DNA from: an uncultured Planctomycetaceae bacterium
GTDB lineage: Bacteria; Planctomycetota; Planctomycetia; Planctomycetales; Planctomycetaceae
Length of the DNA: 14,437 bases
Direction: 5' to 3'
NCBI GenBank assembly: GCA_903823545.1
Contig: CAIJTL010001521.1
Coordinates: forward strand, 1 to 14,437
The position numbers and the translations under genes were made by a program. The notes under the pieces are model-generated. The model saw nothing but the letters and a program-made list of their open reading frames with translations. It was not told where the DNA came from and did not search any database. Shown here one piece after another: positions 7,285 through 14,366 of this stretch (within the stretch, counting starts at the first letter, position 1; each line of letters starts with the position of its first letter).

Positions 7285-8304
7285 TCAACTCAGTCGGCCG
7301 CCGTATTGCTGTTCGTAGTAGTTCCGGTATTCGCCCGACTTGATGCGATCGATCCAAGCCGTGTTCGCGAGATACCACGCAATCGTCTCATTCAGTCCAT
7401 CGCGAAAGTTCCACTGCGGCTTCCAGCCAAGCTCTTCTTCCGCTTTGCGACAGTCGATGGCGTAACGCTGATCATGCCCGGGCCGATCAGCAACGTACTT
7501 GATTAAGGTTTTTGGCTTCCCCAACAGCTCTAGCAGAGTTAGCGTCAAATCGATGTTCCGAACTTCGCTGTGTCCGCCGAAGTTGTAGACCTCACCGATC
7601 CGCCCTTTGCGTAATGCCGCGTCGATTCCGCGACCGTGATCAAGCACGTGAATCCAATCGCGCACATTCTCGCCAGTGCCGTAGACCGGCAACGCCTGAT
7701 CTTTCATCGCGTTCGAGATGAAGAGAGGGATCAATTTTTCCGGAAACTGATAAGGCCCATAATTATTCGAGCAGCGAGTGATAATCGCCGGAAACCCGAA
7801 CGTGTGGACGTAGCCGCGCACCAACAAATCCGCCGACGCTTTCGAGGCGGAATAAGGACTGTTCGGAGCCAATGGCGTCTCTTCAGTGAAGAAGCCCTCA
7901 GCCCCCAGGCTGCCGTAAACTTCGTCGGTTGAAACTTGCAGATACCGTTGCACGCCAATCGCACGGCAAGCATCCAGCAACACCTGCGTCCCTACGATGT
8001 TCGTCTTCACGAACGGGCCGCTGTCGAGAATGCTTCGATCGACATGACTTTCTGCGGCAAAGTTGACGACCATTTCCGGCTGATGCTTCTTGAGCACGCC
8101 ATCGACAAACTCGCGATCGCAAATATCGCCATGTTGGAAGACGTATCGCGAATCGCTCGCGACGTCGGCGAGGTTCTCCGGATTCCCCGCATACGTCAGC
8201 TTGTCGAGGTTCACGATCCTCTGATCGGGATAAGTCGCCAACTGCCAACGAATGAAGTTCGCACCAATAAATCCGCAACCGCCTGTCACCAGAAGTGTGC
8301 TCAT
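7285..8304 (-). CDS. rfbB: dTDP-glucose 4,6-dehydratase
   Basis: This enzyme (RfbB/RmlB) converts dTDP-glucose to dTDP-4-keto-6-deoxyglucose with bound NAD+, the second step towards dTDP-rhamnose and other deoxysugars of surface polysaccharides. The 339-residue protein is an extended short-chain dehydrogenase. The NAD-binding GGCGFIG is at 8-14, followed by LDKLTYAGN (33-41) and the catalytic STDEVYG (125-131) with Thr126, Asp127 and Glu128. Tyr151 and Lys155 lie in YSASK, and NNYGPYQFPEKLIPL follows. All are diagnostic. The frame is open further upstream; an ATG at 8316 gives four more residues. Start 8304 is chosen because the family begins a few residues before the glycine motif, but no strong Shine-Dalgarno distinguishes the two. 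The other rhamnose genes (rfbA, rfbC, rfbD) are not in the window. Confidence 0.95.
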   Translation of the reverse strand: MSTLLVTGGCGFIGANFIRWQLATYPDQRIVNLDKLTYAGNPENLADVASDSRYVFQHGDICDREFVDGVLKKHQPEMVVNFAAESHVDRSILDSGPFVKTNIVGTQVLLDACRAIGVQRYLQVSTDEVYGSLGAEGFFTEETPLAPNSPYSASKASADLLVRGYVHTFGFPAIITRCSNNYGPYQFPEKLIPLFISNAMKDQALPVYGTGENVRDWIHVLDHGRGIDAALRKGRIGEVYNFGGHSEVRNIDLTLTLLELLGKPKTLIKYVADRPGHDQRYAIDCRKAEEELGWKPQWNFRDGLNETIAWYLANTAWIDRIKSGEYRNYYEQQYGGRLS

Positions 8305-8437
8305 GAGTCCGTTCATCCAAATCCAACAAGACCGAATTCTTCCAAGCACCGTTCGGCAACCAACACCGATCCGCCGTGCCGCTATCCATTCCGGGCGGAA
8401 GTGTTACTGAATTCGCATCGAAGCGTCGAGACGGAGC

Positions 8438-9220
8438 CTAATCATCCACTCGCGCTTCTTGCATCCTCGCCGCCGCTTTCGCTGACGTCCGAATGTTGAG
8501 GAACTCAACCATCAGCGAAAAGACCATCGAGAAGTACACATAACCCTTGTTGAAGTGCGTCCCAATCGCCTCTGCCACCAGCATCACGCCGATCAACAGC
8601 AGAAAGCTCAACGCCAACATCTTCAACGTCGGATGCCGCTCGATGAATCGGCTGATACTGTCAGCGAAAACCATCATCACTCCGACCGCCAACATCACCG
8701 CCACGATCATCACCCAAAGATGCCGCGCCATGCCTACCGCCGTGATGACCGAATCGAGCGAGAAGACAATATCCATCACTGCGATTTCTGCGATGACTCG
8801 CCGCAAACTCAACGATTTGTTCGCCGCATTCGACTCCTCACTACTTTCCATCTTGGAGTGAATCTCGTGAACGCTTTTGAAAATCAAAAACAGTCCGCCG
8901 ACCAACAAGAACAAATCGCGAACTGACACACCATTGATTTCCGCAAACGCATGTTCGTCATCTGGCAGCAGTCCGCGTGGCAATCCGAGCGACGTCCATG
9001 AAAACATCGGCTCGACCATCCCCGTCAACCACTTGAGCGTCAACAACAACAGCACCCGCGAACCCATCGCCACCGCCAACCCCAGGCGCCGAGCATAAGA
9101 CTGGTGCTCGCGCGGCAGCCGATCCGACAGGATCGCGATGAAGACGATGTTGTCGATCCCCAGCACAATCTCCATCGCCGTCAACGTGACCAACGCCACT
9201 AAAGCTTCCAAAATCTCCAC
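8438..9220 (-). CDS. TerC family integral membrane protein
   Basis: The 260-residue protein is very hydrophobic, with about seven membrane segments. It carries the two repeated acidic motifs of the TerC/Alx family: MEIVLGIDNIVFI (16-28) and MDIVFSLDSVITAVGM (149-164). Their Asp, Glu and Asn residues lie in membrane helices and are thought to handle metal ions; characterised relatives include Alx and bacterial exporters linked to manganese. A polar, Ser/Glu-rich loop near 121-138 separates the halves. The frame extends 24 codons further upstream to a TTG at 9292. The GTG at 9220 is preferred because AAGGAG stands 9 bases before it and the product then begins like known TerC proteins (MEILEALVALVTL). 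It is divergent from the sulfatase and 133 bp upstream of rfbB. Substrate is not known; no yybP-ykoY-type leader was recognised. Confidence 0.9.
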   Translation of the reverse strand: MEILEALVALVTLTAMEIVLGIDNIVFIAILSDRLPREHQSYARRLGLAVAMGSRVLLLLTLKWLTGMVEPMFSWTSLGLPRGLLPDDEHAFAEINGVSVRDLFLLVGGLFLIFKSVHEIHSKMESSEESNAANKSLSLRRVIAEIAVMDIVFSLDSVITAVGMARHLWVMIVAVMLAVGVMMVFADSISRFIERHPTLKMLALSFLLLIGVMLVAEAIGTHFNKGYVYFSMVFSLMVEFLNIRTSAKAAARMQEARVDD

Positions 9221-9229
9221 GTCGTTCCA

Positions 9230-9235
9230 CTCCTT
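9230..9235 (-). promoter_or_regulatory. Ribosome-binding site selecting the GTG start of terC
   Basis: AAGGAG on the minus strand lies 9 bases upstream of the GTG at 9220. It lies inside the possible 24-codon upstream extension and argues against that extension. Confidence 0.75.
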
Positions 9236-9319
9236 ATCGCTATCAGACAACCAATACTCAAAACCCCACCAAGCTTGTATCGTTGTTCTCAACGTGAGTC
9301 AGAAACAATCTCGCACAGA

Positions 9320-9334
9320 TGATTAACGTAATCA
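9320..9334. promoter_or_regulatory. Palindrome TGATTA-ACG-TAATCA, possible operator
   Basis: A 15-bp sequence with perfect 6-bp arms lies in the divergent region between terC and the sulfatase, 100 bp from one start and about 160 bp from the other. Its size and position suit a dimeric regulator, but no protein can be named and chance occurrence is possible. Confidence 0.25.
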
Positions 9335-9350
9335 ATCAGAGTGGTATCAG

Positions 9351-9446
9351 CCCACGGAGCACACCGAAAAAGAATAAGGATGCAAAGCCGCATGTCCCCA
9401 AATTTTTCCAGGATTTCCTTCCGTGTTTTTCCGTGTGTTCCGTGGG
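9351..9446. repeat. Imperfect 21-bp inverted repeat with internal hairpin, upstream of the sulfatase
   Basis: The 21-base arms at 9351-9371 and 9426-9446 match as reverse complements at 19 of 21 positions. The right arm region contains three direct copies of TTCCGTG between about 9419 and 9444. Between the arms, ATGC (9379-9382) and GCAT (9389-9392) form a small inner hairpin. This looks like a dispersed intergenic element rather than a promoter. It ends about 50 bp before the sulfatase start. Confidence 0.65.
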
Positions 9447-9495
9447 TAAAACGAAAACTGCTGAGTTTTAGCACTGTCCGCAAATCCGAGAAGGC

Positions 9496-11349
9496 ATGAT
9501 GTCGTCGATGAAATTTCCGCTTCTCGCCATGTTGGCGAGCATTGTTTATTTTACAGAGTCGCCGATCAACGCGGATGAAACTGGCACACGGTCAGCAAAG
9601 CCCAACGTCGTCATCTTTCTGGCCGATGATGCGGGCTGGGGCGACTACAGTGGAAATGGGAACAAGCAGGTCCGCACGCCGCATATTGATGGGATCGCTC
9701 GCGGCGGTGTGACCCTGGATCGGTTTTTTGTCTGTCCCGTCTGTGCTCCAACGCGGGCCGAGTTCTTAACTGGCCGCTATCACCCACGAGGCGGCGTGCG
9801 CGGAGTGTCGACGGGACAAGAGCGGCTCGATCTTGATGAGCGAACGGTCGCTGAAGCGTTTCATGCGGCGGGCTATGCGACCGGCGCGTTTGGTAAGTGG
9901 CACAACGGCAGTCAGTGGCCGTATCACCCAATGGCTCGCGGGTTCGACGAGTACTTCGGGCACTCGTCCGGTCATTGGGGCGAGTACTTCGATGCGCCGC
10001 TCGAAAAGAACGGACGCATGATCCGATCGCGTGGCTACATCGTCGATGTCTGCACTGATCGAGCGATCGAGTTCATCGAGCGGAGCAATTCAAAACCTTT
10101 CTTTTGTTATGTCCCGTTTACGACGCCACACTCTCCGTGGGCAGCTCCGGAAGCGGATTGGAATCACTTCAAAGACAAGCCAATCACACAACGCGCGACA
10201 CTCGCCAACCAAGAGAATCTCGACGAGACTCGCTGTGCCCTGGCGATGGTCGAAAACCAAGACGCGAATGTCGGTCGCGTCTTGGCAAAGCTCGAGGAAT
10301 TAAAACTGACCGAGAACACAATCGTCCTCTACTTCTCCGACAACGGCCCCAACAGCTCCCGTTGGAACGGCGGCATGAAGGGAATCAAAGGAAGCGTCCA
10401 CGAAGGTGGCGTCCGCTCGACCTGCTTCATCCGCTGGCCCGCGCGATTGCCCGCTGGTCACACGGTTTCGCAGATCGCCGGTGCGATTGACCTACTCCCA
10501 ACACTGTCTGCGTTGGCCGACGTGAAGCGAGTTGGCGACAAGCCGCTCGATGGCCGTGATCTCTCTCCTCTGTTGCTTAAGCAAGTGACCGGCTGGCCCG
10601 ACCGCATGATCTTTTCGATATGGGCCGGGAAGGTCAGCGTGCGGACTCAACAGCATCGACTCGACGATCAAGGCCAACTGTTCGACATGCTCGCCGATCC
10701 GGGGCAGGCCGCGCCTATCACTGGTCGAGAACCTGAACTCACCGCGCGACTCAAGACCGCAGTCACCGCCTGGCGACAGGATGTCTTCAGTGGGGCACAA
10801 GCGAAAGCGGCGATTGCAAAACTCTCGGTGGAGGACATCAAGAAAACTGCCGCCGGTAACGCCGTCGATCCGCGTCCCATCCCCGTCGGCTACCGCGAGT
10901 TTCCCATCACGATGCTCCCCGCTCGCGATGGCGAACCGCGAGGCACCGTCCGTCGGAGCAGCGCTGCCCCGAACTGCTCGTACTTCGTGAACTGGACTTC
11001 GAAAGAAGACAGCATGGTCTGGCTGCTCGATGTCCACACCACCGGTCGTTACGAAGTGACTATCGACTACACCTGCCCGGAGCCCGACGCAGGCTCAACC
11101 ATCGAATTGACCTCCCGCGACAGCCGCCTCACCGGTCGAGTCACACCCGGTTGGAATCCACCGCTCAACACCAACCAAGACACCCTGCCGCGTCCCCACG
11201 GCGAGTCTCCGATGAAGGAATTCCGCCCGCTCAATCTTGGTATCATCGACCTACAACAAGGCCCCGCCCCGCTGACTCTCCGAGCCTTAGAAATCCCCGG
11301 CCAATCCGTCATGGACGTCCGCCGAGTCACGCTGACATTGCTTCCTTGA
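9496..11349 (+). CDS. Secreted sulfatase, formylglycine (Cys) type
   Basis: The 617-residue protein begins with a signal peptide (hydrophobic 7-19, likely cleavage near INA-DE at 24-28), so it acts in the periplasm or outside. The sulfatase domain has metal-binding Asp44-Asp45 (LADDAGW). The modification motif C-A-P-T-R is at 83-87, where Cys83 would be oxidised to formylglycine. GKWHNG is at 133-138, His212 follows, and SDNGPN (281-286) carries Asp282 and Asn283 as further metal ligands. This hydrolyses sulfate esters, in this kind of organism typically of sulfated polysaccharides, but the substrate cannot be read off. A C-terminal region of about 200 residues extends beyond the core; its last part (about 490-617) looks like a beta-rich domain. 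No formylglycine-generating enzyme lies in the window. GAGAAGG precedes ATGs at 9496, 9499 and 9508; the first is used here, and the exact start does not change the mature enzyme. Confidence 0.95.
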   Translation: MMSSMKFPLLAMLASIVYFTESPINADETGTRSAKPNVVIFLADDAGWGDYSGNGNKQVRTPHIDGIARGGVTLDRFFVCPVCAPTRAEFLTGRYHPRGGVRGVSTGQERLDLDERTVAEAFHAAGYATGAFGKWHNGSQWPYHPMARGFDEYFGHSSGHWGEYFDAPLEKNGRMIRSRGYIVDVCTDRAIEFIERSNSKPFFCYVPFTTPHSPWAAPEADWNHFKDKPITQRATLANQENLDETRCALAMVENQDANVGRVLAKLEELKLTENTIVLYFSDNGPNSSRWNGGMKGIKGSVHEGGVRSTCFIRWPARLPAGHTVSQIAGAIDLLPTLSALADVKRVGDKPLDGRDLSPLLLKQVTGWPDRMIFSIWAGKVSVRTQQHRLDDQGQLFDMLADPGQAAPITGREPELTARLKTAVTAWRQDVFSGAQAKAAIAKLSVEDIKKTAAGNAVDPRPIPVGYREFPITMLPARDGEPRGTVRRSSAAPNCSYFVNWTSKEDSMVWLLDVHTTGRYEVTIDYTCPEPDAGSTIELTSRDSRLTGRVTPGWNPPLNTNQDTLPRPHGESPMKEFRPLNLGIIDLQQGPAPLTLRALEIPGQSVMDVRRVTLTLLP

Positions 11350-11403
11350 ACATCGCGGATGAACCCAGTTCTTGATCGTCAGAGTAACGCGCACTATTCG
11401 GAT

Positions 11404-11541
11404 GGGTGCCTGGGGTCGAGCCATCGAGCCCCCCGTTTCAAACACTATTGCGTCTCACCAAGCTCGGGGCTCGCGGACTCGACCGTAGCCACCCGCCGCC
11501 CGCAGATTGAGTTGGTGGGTCTCGATGACTCGACCGCACCC
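11404..11541. repeat. Cluster of GGTCGAG-containing inverted repeat units after the sulfatase
   Basis: A plus-strand unit at 11404-11432 and a minus-strand unit at 11466-11494 match at 23 of 29 positions as inverted copies, with a 33-base loop. A third, shorter unit with the same GGGTG...GGTCGAG...CGAG layout is at 11514-11541 on the minus strand. Starting 54 bp after the sulfatase stop, the first hairpin could also terminate its transcript, though no T run follows. Confidence 0.65.
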
Positions 11542-11548
11542 TTCAAGG

Positions 11549-11864
11549 TCACGCCTGCGTCCGCAGATCGCAGAGCAGGTCGGCGAACGCGGTTTCGAAA
11601 GCGTCTTGGTTTTTCCAGTTCGAGAAGTCGGGGATGTGGTATTCGCGAATCTTTTCGTCGAGGTCTTCGCCAGTATCAGCGTCATCGCAGCGCCAGTTGC
11701 GGATGTGGTCGATGCTCGCCAGTCGGATCGGAAACAACTTCTACCGCTGCTCGACCCGTTCCGTCGCGCGGGCGCGTCTGATTTCTCGCCGCCCCCGTTT
11801 GCTGTTCATGTTGTGCTCCGAAAGCACCAGCAGCGGGCGGTCGTTGAGCTGGGCGGCCGATTCT
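11549..11864 (-). pseudogene. 3' remnant of a TIR-domain protein gene
   Basis: The last 62 codons before the TGA at 11549 encode a sequence (starting LFPIRLASIDHIRNW, ending in REYHIPDFSNW and AFADLLCDL) that matches the end of bacterial TIR domains. The same frame continues upstream as LLVLSEHNMNS...RREIRRARATERVEQR, another typical TIR stretch, but is cut by an in-frame TAG directly before KLFPIRL. Upstream of about 11865 the homology stops at a palindromic repeat, and immediately beyond lies the ABC ATPase gene. So the 5' part of the gene, including the N-terminal half of the TIR domain, is gone. In intact bacterial proteins TIR domains cleave or modify NAD+ and often serve in antiphage defence. 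Nothing functional is expected here. A short translated fragment from an internal start cannot be excluded. Confidence 0.75.
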
Positions 11865-11955
11865 ACGTAGCCGTCATCGCTCCACGTGATAGGCTGATCG
11901 CTTCACAAAGCGTTGATAAGCGTTCGCTTCGTCACGCGGAGCGTGACGGCTACGT
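11865..11955 (-). repeat. 91-bp palindromic dispersed element, copy 1
   Basis: The ends are inverted repeats: 11865-11890 (ACGTAGCCGTCATCGCTCC...) and 11931-11955 pair with one inserted base and two mismatches. Each end has its own internal palindrome of the CGTCACGC/GCGTGACG type. The middle carries CGCTT/AAGCG hairpins. It ends 10 bp from the ABC ATPase stop codon and on the other side abuts the TIR gene remnant. A second copy is at 14367-14437 in the opposite orientation. No coding capacity is present, as in REP/BIME- or MITE-like elements. Confidence 0.8.
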
Positions 11956-11965
11956 TAAGACGAAA

Positions 11966-13477
11966 CTACGCCCAGCGCAGCAGGTCTGCTTTGCGGACTT
12001 CAACGCCAGCGAACTCGTGAGCGATCTGGCCTCGTTGAAAGACGAGGATTCGGTCGGCGTGTGCGAGAAGCAATTCCGGTTCGGTTGAAGCGAGCACGAC
12101 AGCCGCGCCTGCTTTTTTGAGATCGGCCACTAATCGCATCACTTCATCTTTGGCACCGACATCCATGCCGCGCGTCGGCTCTTCGAGGACGAGCACTCGA
12201 ATGGGGCCGAGGAGCCATTTGGCCAAGACGACCTTCTGCTGATTTCCCCCCGACAGATTTCCGGCCAGCAAATCAGGGCGCGGTGGGCGGCAACCGACTT
12301 GTTCCAGCAGCGGTTGCACGACCGCTTGTTCTCGTCTGCGACTTAACCATTCGCCGAGCGTTCGTCGCAGATGAGCCAGCGTCGTATTTCGTGCGATCGA
12401 ACTTCGTCGAACCAACGTCTTCGCACGATCAGCGGCGACCAGCACAACCCCCCATTGAACCGCAACCGCCACATCGTCGGCGGGAAGTCGTCGATCATCG
12501 AGTTCCACCGACCCGTCGTCTGTTGGAATCGCACCAGCAACCGCGTGTGCGAATTCTTGATGTCCTGCACCAACGAAACCATACAGGCCGACACACTCGC
12601 CGGGAGAAACTTCGAGGTTGATCTCGCGAAAAAGCCCCTGTCGACTGAGCGAGTTCACTCGAAACGCCGGAGCAGAATTCGTTCGTGGTGGCAGCGAGAC
12701 GACGGCGTCGAAATCAGGGTCGAGCTCTGTTCCGGCCGCTCGACCAAGCATCTTGCTGATGACGTCCCCCTTCGTGAGTTCAGACGAGGGCGATGTCTCG
12801 ACCAATCGTCCATCTTTGAGAATCGTCACGCGATCGCAGATTTCGAGCACGTCTTCTAAGAAATGGCTGATGAAGATGACGGCGACTCCCGACCGCTTCA
12901 TCTGCCGAATCAGATCAAAAAGTCGTCGAGTTTCCGGCGGACTCAGCGCGCTCGTCGGTTCGTCCAGAATCAGAATTCTGGCGCCGCTATGTAACCCGCG
13001 AGCGATCTCAACCATTTGCCGAATCACTAGTGGAAAGCGATCGAGTCGGCGGCGCACGTCGATGTCGATGTCCATTTCACGCAAGTAATCGCGGGCCTGC
13101 TGCCGCATCATCGACCAATCAATTCTTCCAGGCGCTGTCGTGGGTTGTCGTCCTAGAAACAGATTCTCCGCGACCGATAACGCTCCGATTCCAGAAAGCT
13201 CTTGATAGACCATTGCGATGCCGCGGTGCCTCGCTTCGAGCGGCGACGACAAATGAACTTCTTGGCCATCGATCAGAATTTGACCATCGTGGTCAGGGTG
13301 AGCTCCCGCCAGGATTTTCATCAACGTGCTTTTGCCCGCTCCGTTACAGCCGACAAGGCCGTGTACCTCGCCAGGCTGAAGATTAAAGTTGACTCCCAGC
13401 AGCGCCATGACTCCGCCGAATTGCTTGCCGATCTCGCGGCACTCCAATAACGGCGATTTATGAGCAACAACAGACAT
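11966..13477 (-). CDS. Sugar-type ABC transporter ATP-binding protein (two ATPase domains, RbsA/MglA-like)
   Basis: The 503-residue protein fuses two ABC ATPase domains, the design of the ribose/galactose/xylose importers (RbsA, MglA, XylG). Domain 1 has Walker A GCNGAGKST (43-51), Q-loop Gln92, Walker B ILILDEPTS (168-176) and switch His205. Its signature, normally LSxxxxQ, is degenerate (FPLVIRQ, 148-154). Domain 2 has the degenerate Walker A usual for the family (GFVGAG, 300-305), a perfect signature LSGGNQQ (408-414) and Walker B with Glu instead of Asp (LVLEEPTRG, 429-437). Thus one composite ATP site looks intact and the other dead. No permease or solute-binding protein gene is in the window, so the substrate is unknown. 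The frame is open to 13744, but that would overlap the divergent acyltransferase; ATG 13477 gives the family's normal length and start. Confidence 0.92.
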   Translation of the reverse strand: MSVVAHKSPLLECREIGKQFGGVMALLGVNFNLQPGEVHGLVGCNGAGKSTLMKILAGAHPDHDGQILIDGQEVHLSSPLEARHRGIAMVYQELSGIGALSVAENLFLGRQPTTAPGRIDWSMMRQQARDYLREMDIDIDVRRRLDRFPLVIRQMVEIARGLHSGARILILDEPTSALSPPETRRLFDLIRQMKRSGVAVIFISHFLEDVLEICDRVTILKDGRLVETSPSSELTKGDVISKMLGRAAGTELDPDFDAVVSLPPRTNSAPAFRVNSLSRQGLFREINLEVSPGECVGLYGFVGAGHQEFAHAVAGAIPTDDGSVELDDRRLPADDVAVAVQWGVVLVAADRAKTLVRRSSIARNTTLAHLRRTLGEWLSRRREQAVVQPLLEQVGCRPPRPDLLAGNLSGGNQQKVVLAKWLLGPIRVLVLEEPTRGMDVGAKDEVMRLVADLKKAGAAVVLASTEPELLLAHADRILVFQRGQIAHEFAGVEVRKADLLRWA

Positions 13478-13566
13478 CGTGACGGAGACTCCGAAATGTA
13501 AACGGCGGATTGACGCGAGAATGTAATCCGAAGCACCAACGAGGGCGAAGGTTCGCAAAGCGGTCT

Positions 13567-13594
13567 TTGTCTTGGAATCTGGTCGGGCTATAAA
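13567..13594 (+). promoter_or_regulatory. Possible sigma70 promoter of the acyltransferase gene
   Basis: TTGTCT (13567-13572) and TATAAA (13589-13594) are 16 bp apart, matching the consensus at four and five of six bases. It would give a leader of roughly 45 bases before the GTG at 13645. Just before the ribosome-binding site is a 13-bp palindrome, AAAGAT-G-ATCTTT (13615-13627), of unknown meaning. Confidence 0.35.
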
Positions 13595-13644
13595 CCCTGC
13601 GTACGGAATATAGAAAAGATGATCTTTGCCGAAGGGATTTGGGC

Positions 13645-14355
13645 GTGAGAATTCGGAGCGTGATGCTGACGAAGTTGGCGGCAAGATTGGTTGTCGGGGT
13701 GTTACGTTTGCTCTTTGCCACTTGCCGCCGGAAGTACGCACCATTTCCCGGCACAGATGCTTATGACGCGACGATCCCCGGTCGGTTCTTGTACTCGGTC
13801 TGGCACGATCTTCTCCTCTTCCCGCTGTTTGTAGACAAACCTCATCACATGTCGGCGTTGGTCAGCAAGCATCAAGACGGATCGTACTTGTCAGAATCCA
13901 TGCACTTGCTCAACGTCGAACCATATCGGGGTTCGACAAATCGTGGTGGTGCTCAAGCGGTGCGGCAATTATTGGATGTTGCCGAACGAAATCATATTAC
14001 GATCACTCCCGATGGTCCGCGCGGTCCACGTCATGTGCTGAAAGAGGGGATCGTCTTTTTGGCCTCGCGAACTGGACTCCCCATTGTGCCAATGGCCTGT
14101 GGCTGCCGACGCGGTTTCCGCATCAAAGGGAGCTGGACTGACATGCTCATTCCTTTCCCCTTTACGACGGTTTACGGAGTGCTCGACCAGCCGATTCTTG
14201 TGCCGCCCGATTTGTCGCGACAGCAAATGGCGGAATACACCGCTCGCGTGCAGCTGGCGATGGATCAACTCCAACAGCGGCTCGATGACTGGATTGCAGG
14301 GCGAGTTGAGCGGTTCGAGTTCAACCATACCGAACAACCGCGAGCAGCGGCATAA
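13645..14355 (+). CDS. Lysophospholipid acyltransferase family protein (DUF374-like)
   Basis: The 236-residue protein has an N-terminal hydrophobic segment (about 9-25) and the acyltransferase motifs in order: WHD (53-55), the phosphate-binding YRGSTNRGGAQAVRQLL block (94-110) and TPDGPRGPR (121-129). A hydrophobic stretch, FLASRTGLPIVPMACG, follows. This pattern is that of the DUF374 branch of the PlsC/LPLAT superfamily, which transfers acyl chains to lipid or lipid A-like acceptors at the inner face of the membrane; the acceptor is unknown here. In-frame starts exist at 13639 (TTG), 13645 (GTG), 13660 (GTG) and 13663 (ATG). GTG 13645 is preferred because AAGGG lies 8 bases upstream; GGAG just before 13663 makes that a second choice. 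It is divergent from the ABC ATPase gene. Confidence 0.88.
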   Translation: MRIRSVMLTKLAARLVVGVLRLLFATCRRKYAPFPGTDAYDATIPGRFLYSVWHDLLLFPLFVDKPHHMSALVSKHQDGSYLSESMHLLNVEPYRGSTNRGGAQAVRQLLDVAERNHITITPDGPRGPRHVLKEGIVFLASRTGLPIVPMACGCRRGFRIKGSWTDMLIPFPFTTVYGVLDQPILVPPDLSRQQMAEYTARVQLAMDQLQQRLDDWIAGRVERFEFNHTEQPRAAA

Positions 14356-14366
14356 TGCGATCGGGT

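Larger units (their letters stand above)
11350..11965. other. Gene-poor region of repeats and a TIR gene remnant
   Basis: Between the sulfatase stop and the ABC ATPase stop there are 616 bp without an intact gene. In order they hold a hairpin-forming repeat cluster (11404-11541), the decayed end of a TIR-domain gene on the minus strand (11549 to about 11864) and a 91-bp palindromic element (11865-11955). Plus-strand open frames here are uninformative and antisense to the remnant. Confidence 0.75.

Noticed and set aside
9221..9292. A 24-residue N-terminal extension of TerC starting at TTG
   Set aside because: An AAGGAG site lies inside it 9 bases before a GTG, and the shorter product starts like known TerC proteins.
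9221..9350. Manganese (yybP-ykoY) riboswitch in front of terC
   Set aside because: Such leaders are common before TerC-like genes elsewhere, but no matching conserved loop was recognised in this leader.
11507..12088. Plus-strand open frame of 193 codons through the TIR remnant, the repeat and the end of the ABC gene
   Set aside because: It crosses three unrelated segments, is antisense to recognisable protein sequence in two of them, and shows no domain.
13478..13744. An 89-residue N-terminal extension of the ABC ATPase
   Set aside because: It would overlap the divergent acyltransferase start, resembles no ABC N-terminus, and the ATG at 13477 gives the usual family length.
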